Below, in pieces: positions 21,831 to 33,117 of a stretch of 64,000 bases of DNA. Each line of letters begins with the position of its first letter. Position 1 is the first letter of the stretch. This DNA comes from Lunularia cruciata (taxonomy: Eukaryota; Streptophyta; Marchantiopsida; Lunulariales; Lunulariaceae). The notes beneath the pieces were generated by a model. It searched no databases. It was not told the DNA's origin and saw only the letters and a program-made list of their open reading frames with translations. The translations under genes and the position numbers were made by a program. The DNA lies in assembly GCA_948567375.1 (NCBI GenBank), contig OX419756.1, forward strand, positions 61,544,552-61,608,551, written 5' to 3'.

Positions 21831-23314
21831 TGTGGGGACTACAAATCAGAGGCTAGAGGTAAACTCGCAACTACTTGATTGAACACGTGTGTTACCCAAC
21901 CGCCAAAACCCTCCTTTCCTCTTGTGACTAATATTATTGCTATCAAGAAGGGTAGTGATGGGCAACCTAATCTATCATCACAACATGCACTCCTCGTCTG
22001 TTGGTCATCACTTCCAGCATTACCAAAGAGAAATACGCAACACTCCTATAAGGAAACAAACTAAGCACAATGCACGCACACCAATCCAAACCAACTGGGC
22101 ATACAAACAAGCATGCAAGCATAGAGAGGATCCAATCACAAGAATACAACAACAACTCTCTGTGCTTTTTGTTGGAAAAGAGCTTCAAGGCCTTCTTGCT
22201 CTATCATCAAGCTCATTTCAATCTATACTCCACATCTCCTCCAATCTGAACTTCAGATTTCAATAAATTTCTACTCCAAGTAGAATATTCCTATGTCTTC
22301 TTGATGGGGAAAACTCTACAAAGCTCATCTGAACATAAATTTTTTTGTAGCTTGGATTCAAGTGTCCTAGATGCCAATGGAAAGCTTTTAAGATAATCTT
22401 TCCAATGATATAAAATAGACATCAATCAGGTCACTACAGCTCCACTAACAACCTCTCAAATTTGGCCAAATTTTTTGCAACTTTCATCCTAATATTGGAA
22501 CTCCTATTTTAGGGTTTGCTCTTGGTTCTTGGCAACTTCTTGCTAGATTTCTTATTAAAAACTTCACTTGATCCTTACAAACACTTTGGCACCTTGAAAG
22601 CCTTGATCATAGTCACAAGATAGGAGAATTGACATCCAATCAAGATGGAAGATAAAATTGCTCTACCAAGCTGATGATAGTATTTGCAGCAGACTGTTTT
22701 GCAGTAGAATGTTTTGCATTAGATCTCAATCTCCATAGATCTAGAGCAAACCAATTTTTTTACAATATTTGGTTGTGTACTTGTTTAACCTCCTGCAAAT
22801 TTTTGTAGCCTAATCCAACTCCAGTCCCTAGATATGGATCAATTCCTGAGTTATGCTAACTTGTGAGCTCTATAGACCCATGTATACTTGATCCAAAACC
22901 CTGAATTCTCTATTTCAAGAATTTACATGAAGACTTTGCACAGAGGTGCAAAACCTAACCAAAAATAAGATTAGAAATTTACATAAGGCAACTCAAACCA
23001 CAACTTGGAGAGTGACAAAAACTCCAAACCTGATTGTTAGTTCCTCTCCAACACCTTACATCTCAAAAGCTTCAACTTCAATCAATCAGATCTGATTTGA
23101 GATTCATCCAAAATTGGAATTTCTTGTGCTCATAGCTATTAAAACTTTTTCTACTCTCCAACCCTACCAACAAATCATGAACATATTTCAAGAAGCTCTC
23201 CTAATTTTCTACTTTGTACTCCTGGGGATGAATTCTATCCCCCTTGACTCAATTGATAATATCCCTCTTAAAATCTACTCAAATTGTCTAATTTCAATCT
23301 CCATATTGTAGCAT
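21831..23314. other. Unmatched spacer, no gene called
   Basis: A few frames of 60-109 codons are open but show no domain, and none recurs elsewhere in the window. Contains the phrase TGGAAAGCTTTTAAGATAATC near 22378, a divergent form of the widespread GGAAAGCCCTTGAGAAGATG sequence. Slightly richer in CpG around 21860-22000 than the flanking relics. Confidence 0.4.
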
Positions 23315-23834
23315 GTTAGCTATTCTCTCCAACCATAGTCTTCACTCCTCAAATGTCATCCCCAAACTCCCCTGATGGTTGAAAACTCCAGACCCCTTCT
23401 CTTAGGATCTAATCTATTGGAAATTTGTCCTTTAGTTTCTTCACTTTTTGACAAATGGACCCCATAACTCTACCTTGAAGCTTCTGAGCAAAAATTCAGG
23501 CATTACCGAACTATAGAAGCACATAGTTGTCAATTCCCAATCATCTTCATAAGGAAGCACCGGAAGGACAATAAGATCTGAGTTTCTCATCACCGACTCC
23601 ATGAATATTGCCCCAAAATGTGCTACCATCCAATCCCATAAGCCATCACAGTGTAAAATCTGAAGCTTGATGAGGAAAGTATTTGGGAGTGGTTGATTGG
23701 GAGCATGGGACATCTCATGCTCAAATGCCTCCTCTGATGCTCTAACACTTGCGCTTTGCTACAACTCTCACTCCCAACGTCCTCCTCCTCCTCAAGACTC
23801 CTCAACTTAAACACACTCGTCTCTCCACTCTCCC
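23315..23834 (+). repeat. Dispersed repeat F, copy 2
   Basis: Direct match to 1-560. It again lies immediately left of a minus-strand gypsy integrase relic (23835-24059), which supports F being 3' non-coding DNA of that gypsy lineage. No LTR ends were identified. Confidence 0.55.
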
Positions 23835-24059
23835 TCACCTATATACATTAGAGCTCTCAAACATGATAAGATTGTAACCCATGTGGCCAATCACATACAT
23901 GTCCATAGATCGCTCACATGGCAACATCAAATCCATTGGATCTATCATACAACCTACTCCACTAATGTAGAAACAACCATGATAGTTGATTTTTGTATGG
24001 GTTGCATAAACCACAACATGACATTGGTCACATGAGCATAGAAGTGGATGAAGCATCAA
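23835..24059 (-). pseudogene. Gypsy integrase N-terminal fragment
   Basis: The 74-codon minus-strand frame has 'CSCDQCHVVVYATHTKINYH', which resembles the second half of the integrase zinc-binding HHCC domain (C-x2-C, then a TK-xNYHG linker), and a following stretch that could correspond to 'PxPxxPWExISMDFxxGLP'. Weak but position-consistent: it follows an RT relic directly, the RNase H being deleted between them. Confidence 0.4.
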
Positions 24060-24960
24060 TAAAAACTAGCAAATCCATTAAATGCCCATACTTCACTAGC
24101 ATCCTTTGGAGTAGGCCAATCAATAATGACCTTGCTTTTCTCCTCTTCCATCTTGATCTCCTCCAATGAGATCTTGTGACCCAAGAAGGTAACTTTTTTT
24201 TGCCAAAAGGTGCACTTTGACTTCTTGCAATAAAACTTCCACTATTGTAGTTGTCTTAGGACTTCTTGCACGTGCTTCACATGTTTTGCCTCTATCTTAC
24301 TATAGATTAAGATATCATCTAAGAACACCACCACATACCAATCTAACAATCCATCCAACACTCAATGCATGTGATCCATAAAGATTACTTGAGCATTAGT
24401 GAGCCCAAAAGGTAGAACTCTCTACTCAAAATGTCCATACCTTGTGCAAAAGGCAATCTTTTGCACATCCTCCTTATGAATGGAGATTTGCTAATAGCCA
24501 CTGCAAAGATCCAACTTGGAGAAGTATCATACTCCACTCAATTGATCAAGCAAGTCATCAATTTGAGGTAAAGAGTATGCATTCTTCATTGCCTATTTAT
24601 TGAGCCCATGGTAATCAATACAAAAATGAAGTCTTTCATCCTTCTTTGGAACAAATAGTACCAGTGCTCCTCAAGGAGACAAACTATGTTGTATGAAATC
24701 CTTCTCCAACAATTCTATAAGTGTTGTTTGCAACTCCTCCAACTCCTTTGATGAGAGCTAATAGATTGGTCTACTCAATAGAGTACTCCTTGGTACTAAC
24801 TCAATCTTGAAGGGCTTACCATGATCAGAGGGTAATTCCTTTGGCAGATCATCCAAAAACACATCCACAAACTCTTGAATTATGTGATCAACCATTGCTT
24901 GATGAGGCTCCTAACTCTCCTCAGATTCTCCTTGTGCAATCTGCTTGATTTACATTGCAA
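24060..24960 (-). pseudogene. Ty3/gypsy reverse transcriptase relic
   Basis: Minus-strand readings from 24960 down: 'DDLPKELPSDHGKPFKIELV' (near 24840, the block before RT), then fingers and palm with 'CIDYHGLN', 'KLDLCSGY', 'TRYGHFE', and the catalytic loop 'FLDDILIYSK' near 24310 with both Asp intact. Then 'VTFLGHKIS' and 'WPTPKDAxEV', ending at the RT-connection motif near 24065. Frame changes and stops throughout. The same 'DDLPxxLPxxxGxPxKIEL' block occurs at 62020 (+), so both belong to one family. Confidence 0.8.
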
Positions 24961-25200
24961 AAATAGACTTATCTTTCTCCAAAGGTTGCTCTATAGTTGC
25001 TTCACTGATAAATTCTCCATCTAAGGACTTATCTTCCTTCATGGCTTGCTCTAGGGCTGTTTTCTTGACAAACTTCCCATCTTGGGACTTCTCTTCCTTC
25101 AAAGCTTGCTCTATGGTTGCTTTCTTTAGAAACTTCCCATCTTGTGGCTTCTCTTGTTCCAAAGCTTGCTCTATGGTTGCTTTCTTTACAAACTTCCCAT
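24961..25200 (-). repeat. In-frame 60-bp tandem repeat in pol (4 units)
   Basis: Four units of exactly 60 bp (24961, 25021, 25081, 25141) encode, on the minus strand, a 20-residue repeat of the type (E)EKSQDGKFVKKTALEQAMK. The units vary at several residues (QDGKFLKKATIEQALKE, LDGEFISEATIEQPLEK) but keep the frame without a stop over 24950-25162. The charged, Lys/Glu-rich repeat lies between the protease relic and RT of a gypsy polyprotein, where a linker is expected. The outermost units are the most diverged. Confidence 0.85.
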
Positions 25201-25732
25201 CTTGGGATTGACTATCTTAGGTGTCTTACTCAAAGGTGCAAAACAACCTAATCAGAAATTCCTACATTGGTGGTGTACTTGAATTTTTTGTCAGGTCCAA
25301 TCAAATTGAACCTTACAATGTTCAAGTTTAAGGTAGTCCTAGAATGAAATCATAGTGTAGAGGTGCCACTACAAACCTCATATACTCCAAATACTCCTTC
25401 CCAATCTTGAAGGTAACATGATGCAAAGTATGGAATGTACCTTTCTACCATCTGCCATCATCAATATGTTTCCAATTATTGGCTTGATATGAATACCCAA
25501 TTCATTTGCTAATTACATAGACATGCAATTCTTGAACTTCCAGAATCAACCAAAATCCTATAACCACGATCACATATCATACCTTGCAAGTAAAGCAAAC
25601 TTGCATAGATCAAGCCTTCAATCCCATTGGAACAAATCAAGTTCCCAATAAGCGGCTCAAAATTTCCTATTGGGATTCTTTGTTTCCCTAATCATTTTTC
25701 TCCACAAATTCCATTTGGACAACTTGTTGAGG
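25201..25732 (-). pseudogene. Gypsy protease relic
   Basis: The minus strand reads 'RGYRILVDSGSSRIACL' near 25540-25570, the retropepsin active-site motif (D-S/T-G) with the catalytic Asp present, followed by worn sequence leading to the tandem repeat. Upstream it joins the zinc-knuckle gag at 25733. Stops lie on both sides. Confidence 0.6.
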
Positions 25733-26825
25733 TCACTCATTCTTGAGTGAACACTCTACAATGAGGTGTCCAATTTGGCAACAATAAAAACATCCACCAT
25801 TTTGTTGTAATCTTTCACGATCTATTGTGCCAAGTGGTCTTTGTTGGATGACATTGATCTCCATTGGTATTTTCTCTGCCAACCGTGTGTAGTGTGTGGG
25901 TGGGTTTATGGAAGACCGAGGTTGAGGCCAAGTTATTGCAACCAAGGAATCAAAGCATTCAGCAAATTGCATGGCTTCTTCCAAGTCTTTGGGCTCACAC
26001 ATAGTCACTTCCAAACTGGTGCAAGACTTCAAGCCTCTCACAAACATATCAAGAGCTTCTCCATCTAGTATATCCAAAATTTTCATAATGGTTTTCTAGA
26101 ATTGAGTGATATAGCTTCTTACCGAGCCAATATTTTTCAATTTTGCCAATTTATCTTGTGTGGCCCGTGTGGCATTTATAACTTGGAATTGTCTAATTAT
26201 TGCACTCTAGAATTCTTCCTATATTAAGATTGGTGTGACAAAATGCCACTCAACTCATTCCACTCTGAATCACCACCATAATTTAGCCACTCCATTCAAT
26301 TTGCTTGAGGCCAATAGAATTTGTCTTTGTTCATCTTGAAGGTTTGTTGCTTCAAAGGAACATTCAAAATCAAACACAAATATTTTCCACTACACCCAAA
26401 AGGTTCTTGCCTTCAAACACTTTAGGTTGCAAAAATTGGATTGTCTTTTCTCTTTCTTGTACTGGTGCTCTCTCTACTTGCTCTTGTCTATGATGATCTC
26501 GTTCATTCAACAATGAGTAAGGTGCTCAATTTTTTGTTGCATAAGATAACTTTAGGCATTGCCACCATGGCTTCTACTCTGTCACAATATCCAAATTTAT
26601 CTAATTTATTAAGACAAAGATGCAACACATCTATCATTCTCCATAAGTTACAATCAAAAGCACCAAGGGGTCCTTAGATAAGGTGATCATATGCAAAACA
26701 TCCTATCCAAAGTGTGAGGTGATGAATTGTGCAAAATGGTGCTTGGGTAGTACTTGGACACAAAAGTCCTAATGGTTTAGTGGAAGTGGATTTGGTGGTC
26801 TATAAATTCCATCCATCCCATTCCT
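25733..26825 (-). pseudogene. Gypsy gag with intact CCHC zinc knuckle
   Basis: The open minus-strand segment 25733-26086 (117 codons) ends with CFYCCQIGHLIVEC, a perfect C-x2-C-x4-H-x4-C knuckle that binds genomic RNA in gag proteins. Before it are 'DMFVRGLKSCTSLEVTMCEP' and 'DLEEAMQFAECFDSL', typical of the gypsy gag C-terminal half. Upstream to 26825 the frame is broken by stops and shifts. The same gag is present in both arms of the 6263-12511 composite. It lies right after LTR-1 and its primer site. Confidence 0.8.
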
Positions 26826-26837
26826 GCTTTGATACCA
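26826..26837 (-). promoter_or_regulatory. Primer-binding site, tRNA-iMet type
   Basis: On the minus strand TGGTATCAAAGC, one base inside LTR-1. It differs from TGGTATCAGAGC by a single base and is the clearest primer site in the window. It establishes LTR-1 as a 5' LTR here and fixes the orientation. Confidence 0.8.
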
Positions 26838-26838
26838 A

Positions 26839-27263
26839 TGTAAAAGACCAAGACCAAGGAGAAAAATAAGAGAATGGAAGATCACATTGGGATACTTGAA
26901 TGTGTGAAAACTCCAAATGCCTAGCATGAGTTTTGGCTCTCATATTTATAGAGAGCATACAAGGCTCTTGAAACGCTTCTCAAGAAGCTTCCTTGAGCCG
27001 CTTTCTTGGAATGCAAGCCAAGTTAACTGGGAAGCTTCTCAAGAAACTTCCTTCTTGAAACTGTCTACTTGTCATGCAAGCTAAGCTGGTTGGAAGCTTC
27101 TAGAAGCTTCCTTCTATAAACTACTTACTTGGATGCAAGCTAAGCTAGTGGGAAGCATCCCAAGAAGCTTCCTATATACTTCTAGGTTATTCTAGACTAA
27201 TTTGGCCTATTCATTACTTTGTTAGCCTTGACTAACTTTGTTGCTAAACTCCACATTGTTACA
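26839..27263 (-). repeat. LTR-1, 5' LTR (425 bp)
   Basis: Minus-strand start TGTAACAATGTGGAGTTTAG at 27263, end CTTGGTCTTTTACA at 26839. A TATA-like TATAAAT lies near 26945. It heads a minus-strand element with gag, PR, RT and an integrase remnant down to 23835, with no 3' LTR. The base next to its outer end (27264) is the first of a plus-strand LTR-2 chromovirus body. Confidence 0.85.
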
Positions 27264-28084
27264 ATGGCCGTATTGGGCACTTTTCCATCAACTGTCTGTG
27301 GCCGTCTTCTTAGAGGCCCTTGGCCTCCATACGGGCAAAATTTGAACATGGAGAGATAAATTGAAGAAGAGGATGCAAAAATCACCTCAAAAAACAAATA
27401 TTGCTAGTAAATGTACCTCGTGGCCTTATTGGCTCAATTGGGAAGCGGAAAAGCAAGGAGAGGAAGAAGATGAGTGCACAAAGATCCAAAAAGGCAAACT
27501 CATAATTGATTTTTGTGAATGGAGTCCTAGAAGGCAATCAGGTGAGAGTATTGATAGATCTTGGAGCAATAGAGAATTTCTTGTCCCACTCTACTGCACT
27601 AAGATTGGAGATGGATGAGAGTGAAGGATGAGAGTGAAGAAGTCTAGTTACCTAATGGATAGACATAGAGGATTGAGTCGTTACTTAAAAAAGGAGCACT
27701 TTGTTTAGGACAATATCAAGAACAAGCTGAGTGGTGAGTGATACAATTAGCTTGTTATGATGCAATCTCAGGCATGCCGTGGAAGGAGCACTACAATCCC
27801 ATGGTCAATTGGAGAAAGAAAGTAGTAAAAACTCACCAATGGAAGATCATTGGAGTTAACGATAGAGCATGCAAGCAAGAAGTACCTCTCAATGTCATAG
27901 GAAAAATAGTCATTTGTAATATAAATAGATGTTTCATGGGTCTAATAAGAGAAGTCCAAGTGCACAACTCGATGGACAAGTTCTTGAGAAATTGAAAGAT
28001 GTGGTTAATGAGTTCCAAGATGTCTTTCTGGATGACCAACCATTAGGATTACCACCAAAAGGAGAGTAGACCATAACATCAAGA
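27264..28084 (+). pseudogene. LTR-2 chromovirus: gag tail and protease
   Basis: Matches 54020-54838 (-) of the second LTR-2 element. After a gag C-terminal piece, readings correspond to 'VRVxIDPGATKNFLS' with the active-site triad worn to D-L-G-A here. Then 'GMPWKEHYNPMVNWRKKVVK' and 'QWKIIGVNDRACKQEVP' (open at 27738-27995), the protease-to-RT linker. The gag N-terminus, primer site and 5' LTR are missing, truncated at the junction with LTR-1. Confidence 0.75.
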
Positions 28085-28940
28085 TAATTCTTGGGAGGAC
28101 ACCTCCTTGTAAGGCCCCATACCGTCTATCACCTCATGAGTTGGAGGAGTGTAAAGCTCAAATTGAAGATATGTTGTAGAAAGGATTTATCTAACCCAAC
28201 ATATCACCATATGGAGCTCCTATCTTGTTTGTAAAGAAAAAGGATGGTACAATGCGCATGGTGGCCTAAATCAACAAACAATGAAGAAAAAATATGCCTT
28301 ACCTTGCATGGATGACTTGTTTGATCTCAATAGGGAAAAATACGTCACTAAATTGGATCTACAAAGCCGGTACAAGCAGATTTGGATTGTGGAAGGAAGA
28401 TGTTCATAAAACTGCTTTTTGAACAAGGTATGGTCACTTTGAGTACCTATTGATGCCATTTGGCCTCACCAATGCACCAACTACTTTCATGAGTTTGATG
28501 ACTGACATATTTTGTCCATACTTAGATAAATATGTTATCATTTTCCTAGATGATATTCTTGTCTATAGTAGGATGATGATGGAAAACAATCAACATTTGC
28601 AAGAAGTCCTCTAATTCTACAACAAAATCAATTGTGCACCAAAATCTCAAAGTGTGAGTTTGGCAAGTCTGAAGTAGACTATTTGGGATATAGAGTAAGT
28701 GTAGTAGATATTCAAGTATTGGTAGATAAAATAGAGGTCATTCAAAAATGGTGCGCTCCAGAGTATAAGACAACTCAAGAGCTTCTTGGGGTTGATGGGG
28801 TTCTATCATTGATTGTCAAGGACTTCTCTAGGGTGGCATAGCCTTTAATAGCATTGCTCAACAAGGGGAAAAAGTAGATTGTGAGAAATTGCATAAGAAT
28901 TGGCCTTTCAAGAATTGAAAGATGCATTACTACATGCACC
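28085..28940 (+). pseudogene. LTR-2 chromovirus: reverse transcriptase
   Basis: Readings in order: '[20 protein letters not shown]', '[19 protein letters not shown]', '[19 protein letters not shown]' and the catalytic 'FLDDILVYS' near 28545-28570 with both Asp, then the connection region 'SKCEFGKSEVDYLGYRVS' (28632-28841). Single-base changes put stops in most segments. Its domain order and sequence closely follow the copy at 53099-54060 (-). Confidence 0.85.
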
Positions 28941-29345
28941 AATCTTGAAATAGTATGACCCATAATCTCCAATCAAGTTGGCTACGGATGCATTAGGCTT
29001 AGCAATAGGCGTAATCCTACAACAAGAGTGGCATGATGGATGGCACCCAATTGTATATTTCTCTTGCAAGTTGTTACCAACATAATGCAACTATCACACC
29101 ACCAAAAATTTGGCCATTGTCCTTACAACCAAGCATTGGAAGCACTATCTTGGCAAGAAGGCATTTGTAGTGGAGACAAATCACAAACCTCTAGTCTACC
29201 TTGAGACACAAAAAGATCTCTCCTGTCAACAAATTTGGTGGGCAGAGTGGAGACAATGGTTCAACATGACAATCACGTACATGGAAGGCAACTCGCAAAT
29301 GCATTCACCCAAATTCATATGGCAAACAATTTGGTGGTAGAGGTA
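28941..29345 (+). pseudogene. LTR-2 chromovirus: RNase H
   Basis: 'IKLATDALGLAIGVILQQEW' (first Asp; the normal ATDAS reads ATDAL), 'YFSCKLL', 'NYHTTKNLAIVLTTKHWKHY' where the catalytic TEREE Glu is missing, and 'FVVETNHKPLVYLETQK' where the usual TDHxxL Asp reads Asn. The open stretch is 29110-29340. Confidence 0.8.
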
Positions 29346-30310
29346 AAGATGAACCCTTAATTCTGGCCAAGGATACTTATTGCTACAAAAGCTAACCCAC
29401 AAATTGTTCAAAGGTGTCATAAGTACCCAAGGACTCATGTTTTGGGATGGCAGGTTATGGATCCCAGATGATAAGAACCTAAGGTCCACCATCCTAGCAG
29501 AATGTCATGACTCTACCATTGCCAATCACATTGTAGTGGACAAACCTTAGATGCAACCAAACACAATTATTATTGGCCCAAAATAAGCAACAATGTGATG
29601 GAGTACATTCAAAGCTGCCTCCTTTACCAGCAGAATAAAGCATCTAATCAAGCTCTTGCAGGACTTGTTTAACCCCTTCTTACTCTTGCACACCATTGGG
29701 AATAGGTGAATTGCCCAAGATCACCTTAGGAATTGACTTTATCATCATCTTTGTTGATTGGCTTAGCAAAATGATCCATGTGCATCCTACCACCAAGGAT
29801 GTGATGGGTCCCCAATTAGCTCAATTATACTTAGATGCCATGTTTTTTTGCCATGGCTTGTCTCGGATGGTCATAACTAATAGGGACACTCAATTCACCA
29901 ATTTGTTTTGGAGAACACTCTTTGGTCTCTTCAAAACCAAATTGGCCATGTCCACGGCCTACCATCCACAAATTGATGGTCAGACGGAGCGGGCTAATCT
30001 TACTATTGAGGACATACTCAAGGGCTTCACTCTAGAAGAGCAAGAAAGGTGGGACACCGTACTTCCACTTGTGGAGTTCATGTACAACAATTCAATGAAT
30101 GCATCTACACATGTCACACCATTCTTCCTAATGTATGAAGAACATCTTTTCACACCATCAAGCTTGATGAAGATCTGCCCAGCGGATATCAAGTTGGAGG
30201 CTATCAACACTTTTCTTTCCAGACTCTAACAAGGAGTGGAGAGCACCAAAAGCAAGTTGCAAATTGCTCAAAATTGATAGAAACAATATGTAGAGGCACA
30301 CCGCCAACAC
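29346..30310 (+). pseudogene. LTR-2 chromovirus: integrase
   Basis: Zinc-binding region near 29480-29640 ('YYWPKISNNVMEYIQSCLLYQQNK'; the first Cys of the C-x2-C pair is still visible). The catalytic core is in the open 177-codon frame 29696-30229: 'GIDFIIIFVDWLSKMIHVHPTTK' (first Asp), 'MVITNRDTQFTN' where the second catalytic Asp reads Asn, and 'STAYHPQIDGQTERAN' with the Glu. The C-terminal part starts near 30230. This is the longest intact pol segment in the window. Inactive by the D-to-N change and by stops elsewhere. Confidence 0.88.
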
Positions 30311-30765
30311 CTAGAGTTTGATGTGGGGGATCAAGTCTGTTTATCAACAACCAAACTCACATTAGTTGACCCTTGCAAGCTTAGACCATGTTTTATTGGG
30401 CCTTTTTCCATACTTTGTCAAATTGGTACAATAGCCTACCACCTCGAACTACCATCTCACATGAAGATTCATCTAGTAATCTATGTCTCCTTATTATGTA
30501 GTATGCACCACAACCAGAAAATTTTCCTTCCTTATAGGAAATTTGACCTTGTCCATTAGTAAATGATGACACAGAGGAGTATGAAGTTGAATGTATTCTC
30601 TAGAATCACATTTGGGATTCTCACCATCTGCATGTGGAATACTTGGTACATTGGAAAGAGTACTCCTTGTATGAGGCAACATGGGAGCCAACAGCCAACT
30701 TGACCCACACACCAATGTTAGTGAAATCTTTTGAGCAACAACTTTGTAACGAGGATGTTGCGTCT
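30311..30765 (+). pseudogene. LTR-2 chromovirus: integrase tail and chromodomain
   Basis: 'GDQVCLSTTKLTLVDPCKLR' and 'CFIGPFSILCQIGTIAYHLE' form the GPY/F module of the integrase C-terminus. From about 30570 comes a chromodomain, 'EEYEVECIL', one in-frame TAG, 'HHLHVEYLVHWKEY', 'YEATWEP', which keeps the aromatic cage-type residues (Y, W, W). The frame ends just before the polypurine tract. Chromodomains direct integration to heterochromatin, which fits the nested landscape here. Confidence 0.85.
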
Positions 30766-30780
30766 TAAAAGGAGGGAGGT
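30766..30780 (+). promoter_or_regulatory. Polypurine tract of LTR-2 element
   Basis: TAAAAGGAGGGAGGT directly before the 3' LTR, the plus-strand primer for reverse transcription. The minus-strand element has the matching ACCTCCCTCCTTTTA at 48722-48736. Confidence 0.8.
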
Positions 30781-30781
30781 T

Positions 30782-31520
30782 TGTAATACCAATAGCTAGA
30801 CAAATGATCTAAGGATGAAATTTGGTTTTTTAACATCCAGAAGGATGCTAAATATGATGGAATAAGTAGTTCAAATGGAGGTATCACCAAAAGAGTACTT
30901 CTACTAATCGGCCAGAAACCAAAACATGTTTTGAAACTTAAAAATCAATAGCTAGGCATATGATCTAGAGGTGAAACTTAGGGTGGTTACATCTAGAAAG
31001 ATGTTACAAATGATGGAGAAAGTAGATCATATAGAAGTATCACAAAAAGAGAACTTCTCCTAATAGGGCAGAAGCCAAAATAGGCCAAAAACTTCAAAGG
31101 CAATTTTGGAGGTCTAAAAAAATGAATTAGGCTTTGAAAATGTGCATGTTCTCTCTCCCAACCAAGAAAAGTTTGGCCCTCCTCTTCCCCCTAGTTTGTC
31201 ATACCAAGAGCTTTCCAATAGTACCTCACCCACGTGATTTTGAGATTCTTATAGGAAGATTCCCTAAGAGATTCCCTCTGCTCAAAGCCTATTTGACCAA
31301 CCAGATGGGACCAGGACCAACATGTCATCCAAGCAAGTAATCTGAGGACCTTGCTAACAAGTGACCTATCCTTGTACCTAATCCTATGGTGGAGCTTCCT
31401 TGGAGGAGATCCTCTTTTGCTAAATAAAGAGAAGGTGCTCCGATGCCCTTGGGGGCATTGAAATTCGAGTGTTGAATGATTTTTTTCTCTATTTTTTTTC
31501 TTTATCCTCAAAATATTACA
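30782..31520 (+). repeat. LTR-2, 3' LTR (739 bp)
   Basis: TGTAATACCAATAGCTAGAC to CTCAAAATATTACA. It follows the chromodomain and polypurine tract and so is the 3' LTR of the 27264-30780 element. Contains an internal near-duplicate of about 170 bp: CAATAGCTAGACAAATGATC at 30791 recurs as CAATAGCTAGGCATATGATC near 30948, each with a CACC/CACAAAAAGA(G)TACTTCT/GAACTTCT block. Confidence 0.85.
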
Positions 31521-33110
31521 CAAGGTGAGATATGAGATTCCTTCTTCCAAGGTGGAGGCTACCAATTTTGCAATTCATATGGAGGAAAATTTGGAAGGAG
31601 ATGAGAGTAATTTGGTGGTGAAGGAGGTTGTACATACTCCACAAGTGTACAAGTATGGTGGGGTTTTTGATCCTTTGGTGGAAAAGGGGCCACCACAAGT
31701 AGGAGTTTCTCCTACTATTGCACCTCCGCCAAAAGATCCCCTTCAAACTATCATGGAGCAACTTCTAGATCTCAAGATCAATGTAGTGCAACTATGGGAG
31801 AAGAGAGAGGTGGACCAAAATTTTGAGATAGGACCTAGGAGTTATGGAACTATCCATATAGAGGAGGTCAACCAAGCAGCAATTTTAATGAAAAAAATTA
31901 TTTTTGTTGTGGAGGTAGAGGTCACATCCAATAGAAATGCCCAAATTCCACATACCATGAGGGGGCAAATAAAGAGAAAGAGGGAGGTGGTGAATCCCTT
32001 GTGCCTCTTATGAAAAATAGAGGCAAAGGGATAGTTTATATAGATGTGATGGAGAGCAAGTATGAAAAGGGAGAATGCTCAAACTCCAAAGGTCTTAACT
32101 TGGAGCTTTTGGCACAAGAGAAGAAGATAGTATGTTTTGTAGATGACAAACATTCTTCTCAAGAATTTACCACTAGCAAGGGTAGTCTAATGCCCAAAAG
32201 GAGTTATTTCACTACTAGTTTAACATAACAGCAAAGACTCCAAGGAAGAAGTTGGAAATGGATGATTTCTTGATCTCAAAGCAACAATGGGACTACAATG
32301 TGCTGGAAGATGTTGGTAGTCAAAAGGCCAATATTATGATGTGTCAATTGATTGATTTAAATCTTACTTTGAGGAAGGAACTTAGAGGTGGTTTGAGTTC
32401 TACAAGAAGCAAGAGAAAGAAGAGCAAAGGCACCAATATCAATGGAGGTGGTGGATAAAACCAAAACCATGGTAGGCTTGTAAGTGGTCCCTCCAAGATT
32501 TATGTAAAGGTGAATGGTCATAATATCAAGGATGAACTTGTTGATGGAGCATCTATGGTAAATGTCATGTAAAAGAAGTTTAGTATGATATTCTCTAGAT
32601 GGTCAACATTTGTAATGAGCAAACAAGCAACAAGTTTGACCGGTGGGTGTGATAGACAAGGTGGTAGCATCAGTTATGGGAATTCAAAATCTTATGACTT
32701 TCTAAGTCTTGAAGGATGCACTTTATGATTTGCTACTTGGGAGGCCATGGTTTGGAGCAGCTCAAAAAAAGTAATCAATGGCACAAAGGGTACTTGAGAA
32801 TTAGGCCATCACACTATTAGGTTATAGTTCAGATAATCAATACTAACCATACCTCATATTTAGAAACATCATCTTTTCATTATTGAGAATTGGATTAAGA
32901 AGAAATGGCTTTAGGTCTGGATAACATGGAGGAAGAGACCTCTTTAGATGAGGATGAATCTAAATCCAATATAGATGTGCATTCTTTATGTGTATATGGA
33001 CTTCGTACCTAGGCCGGAGGTTTTAGACGACCTTGTTAAATCATTATTGACACTAGTGGAGATAGAGAGGAGAATATCTACCCTTGAGTATGGTTCAAAT
33101 GTTACCAAGT
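31521..33110 (+). pseudogene. Third gypsy lineage: gag-protease relic
   Basis: The open frame 31525-32013 ends in a worn zinc knuckle near 31895-31940: its first Cys reads Tyr and a TAG falls between the His and last Cys, in the pattern (Y)FCCGGRGHIQ(stop)KC. Further on, about 32500-32560, 'VKVNGHNIKDELVDGASMVNVM' is a protease region with the active-site Asp (D-G-A). Next is a worn 'LKDALYDLLLGRPWFGAAQ', equivalent to the LGRPW motif that links PR to RT. RT itself is absent. This lineage differs from LTR-1 and LTR-2 elements and was the neighbour of the LTR-2 insertion. Confidence 0.65.
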
Positions 33111-33117
33111 AGAAGAA

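Noticed and set aside
23835-24059. Cys-rich frame as a small host zinc protein
   Set aside because: Its Cys pair and TK-xNYHG linker fit the integrase zinc domain better, and it directly follows a gypsy RT relic on the same strand.
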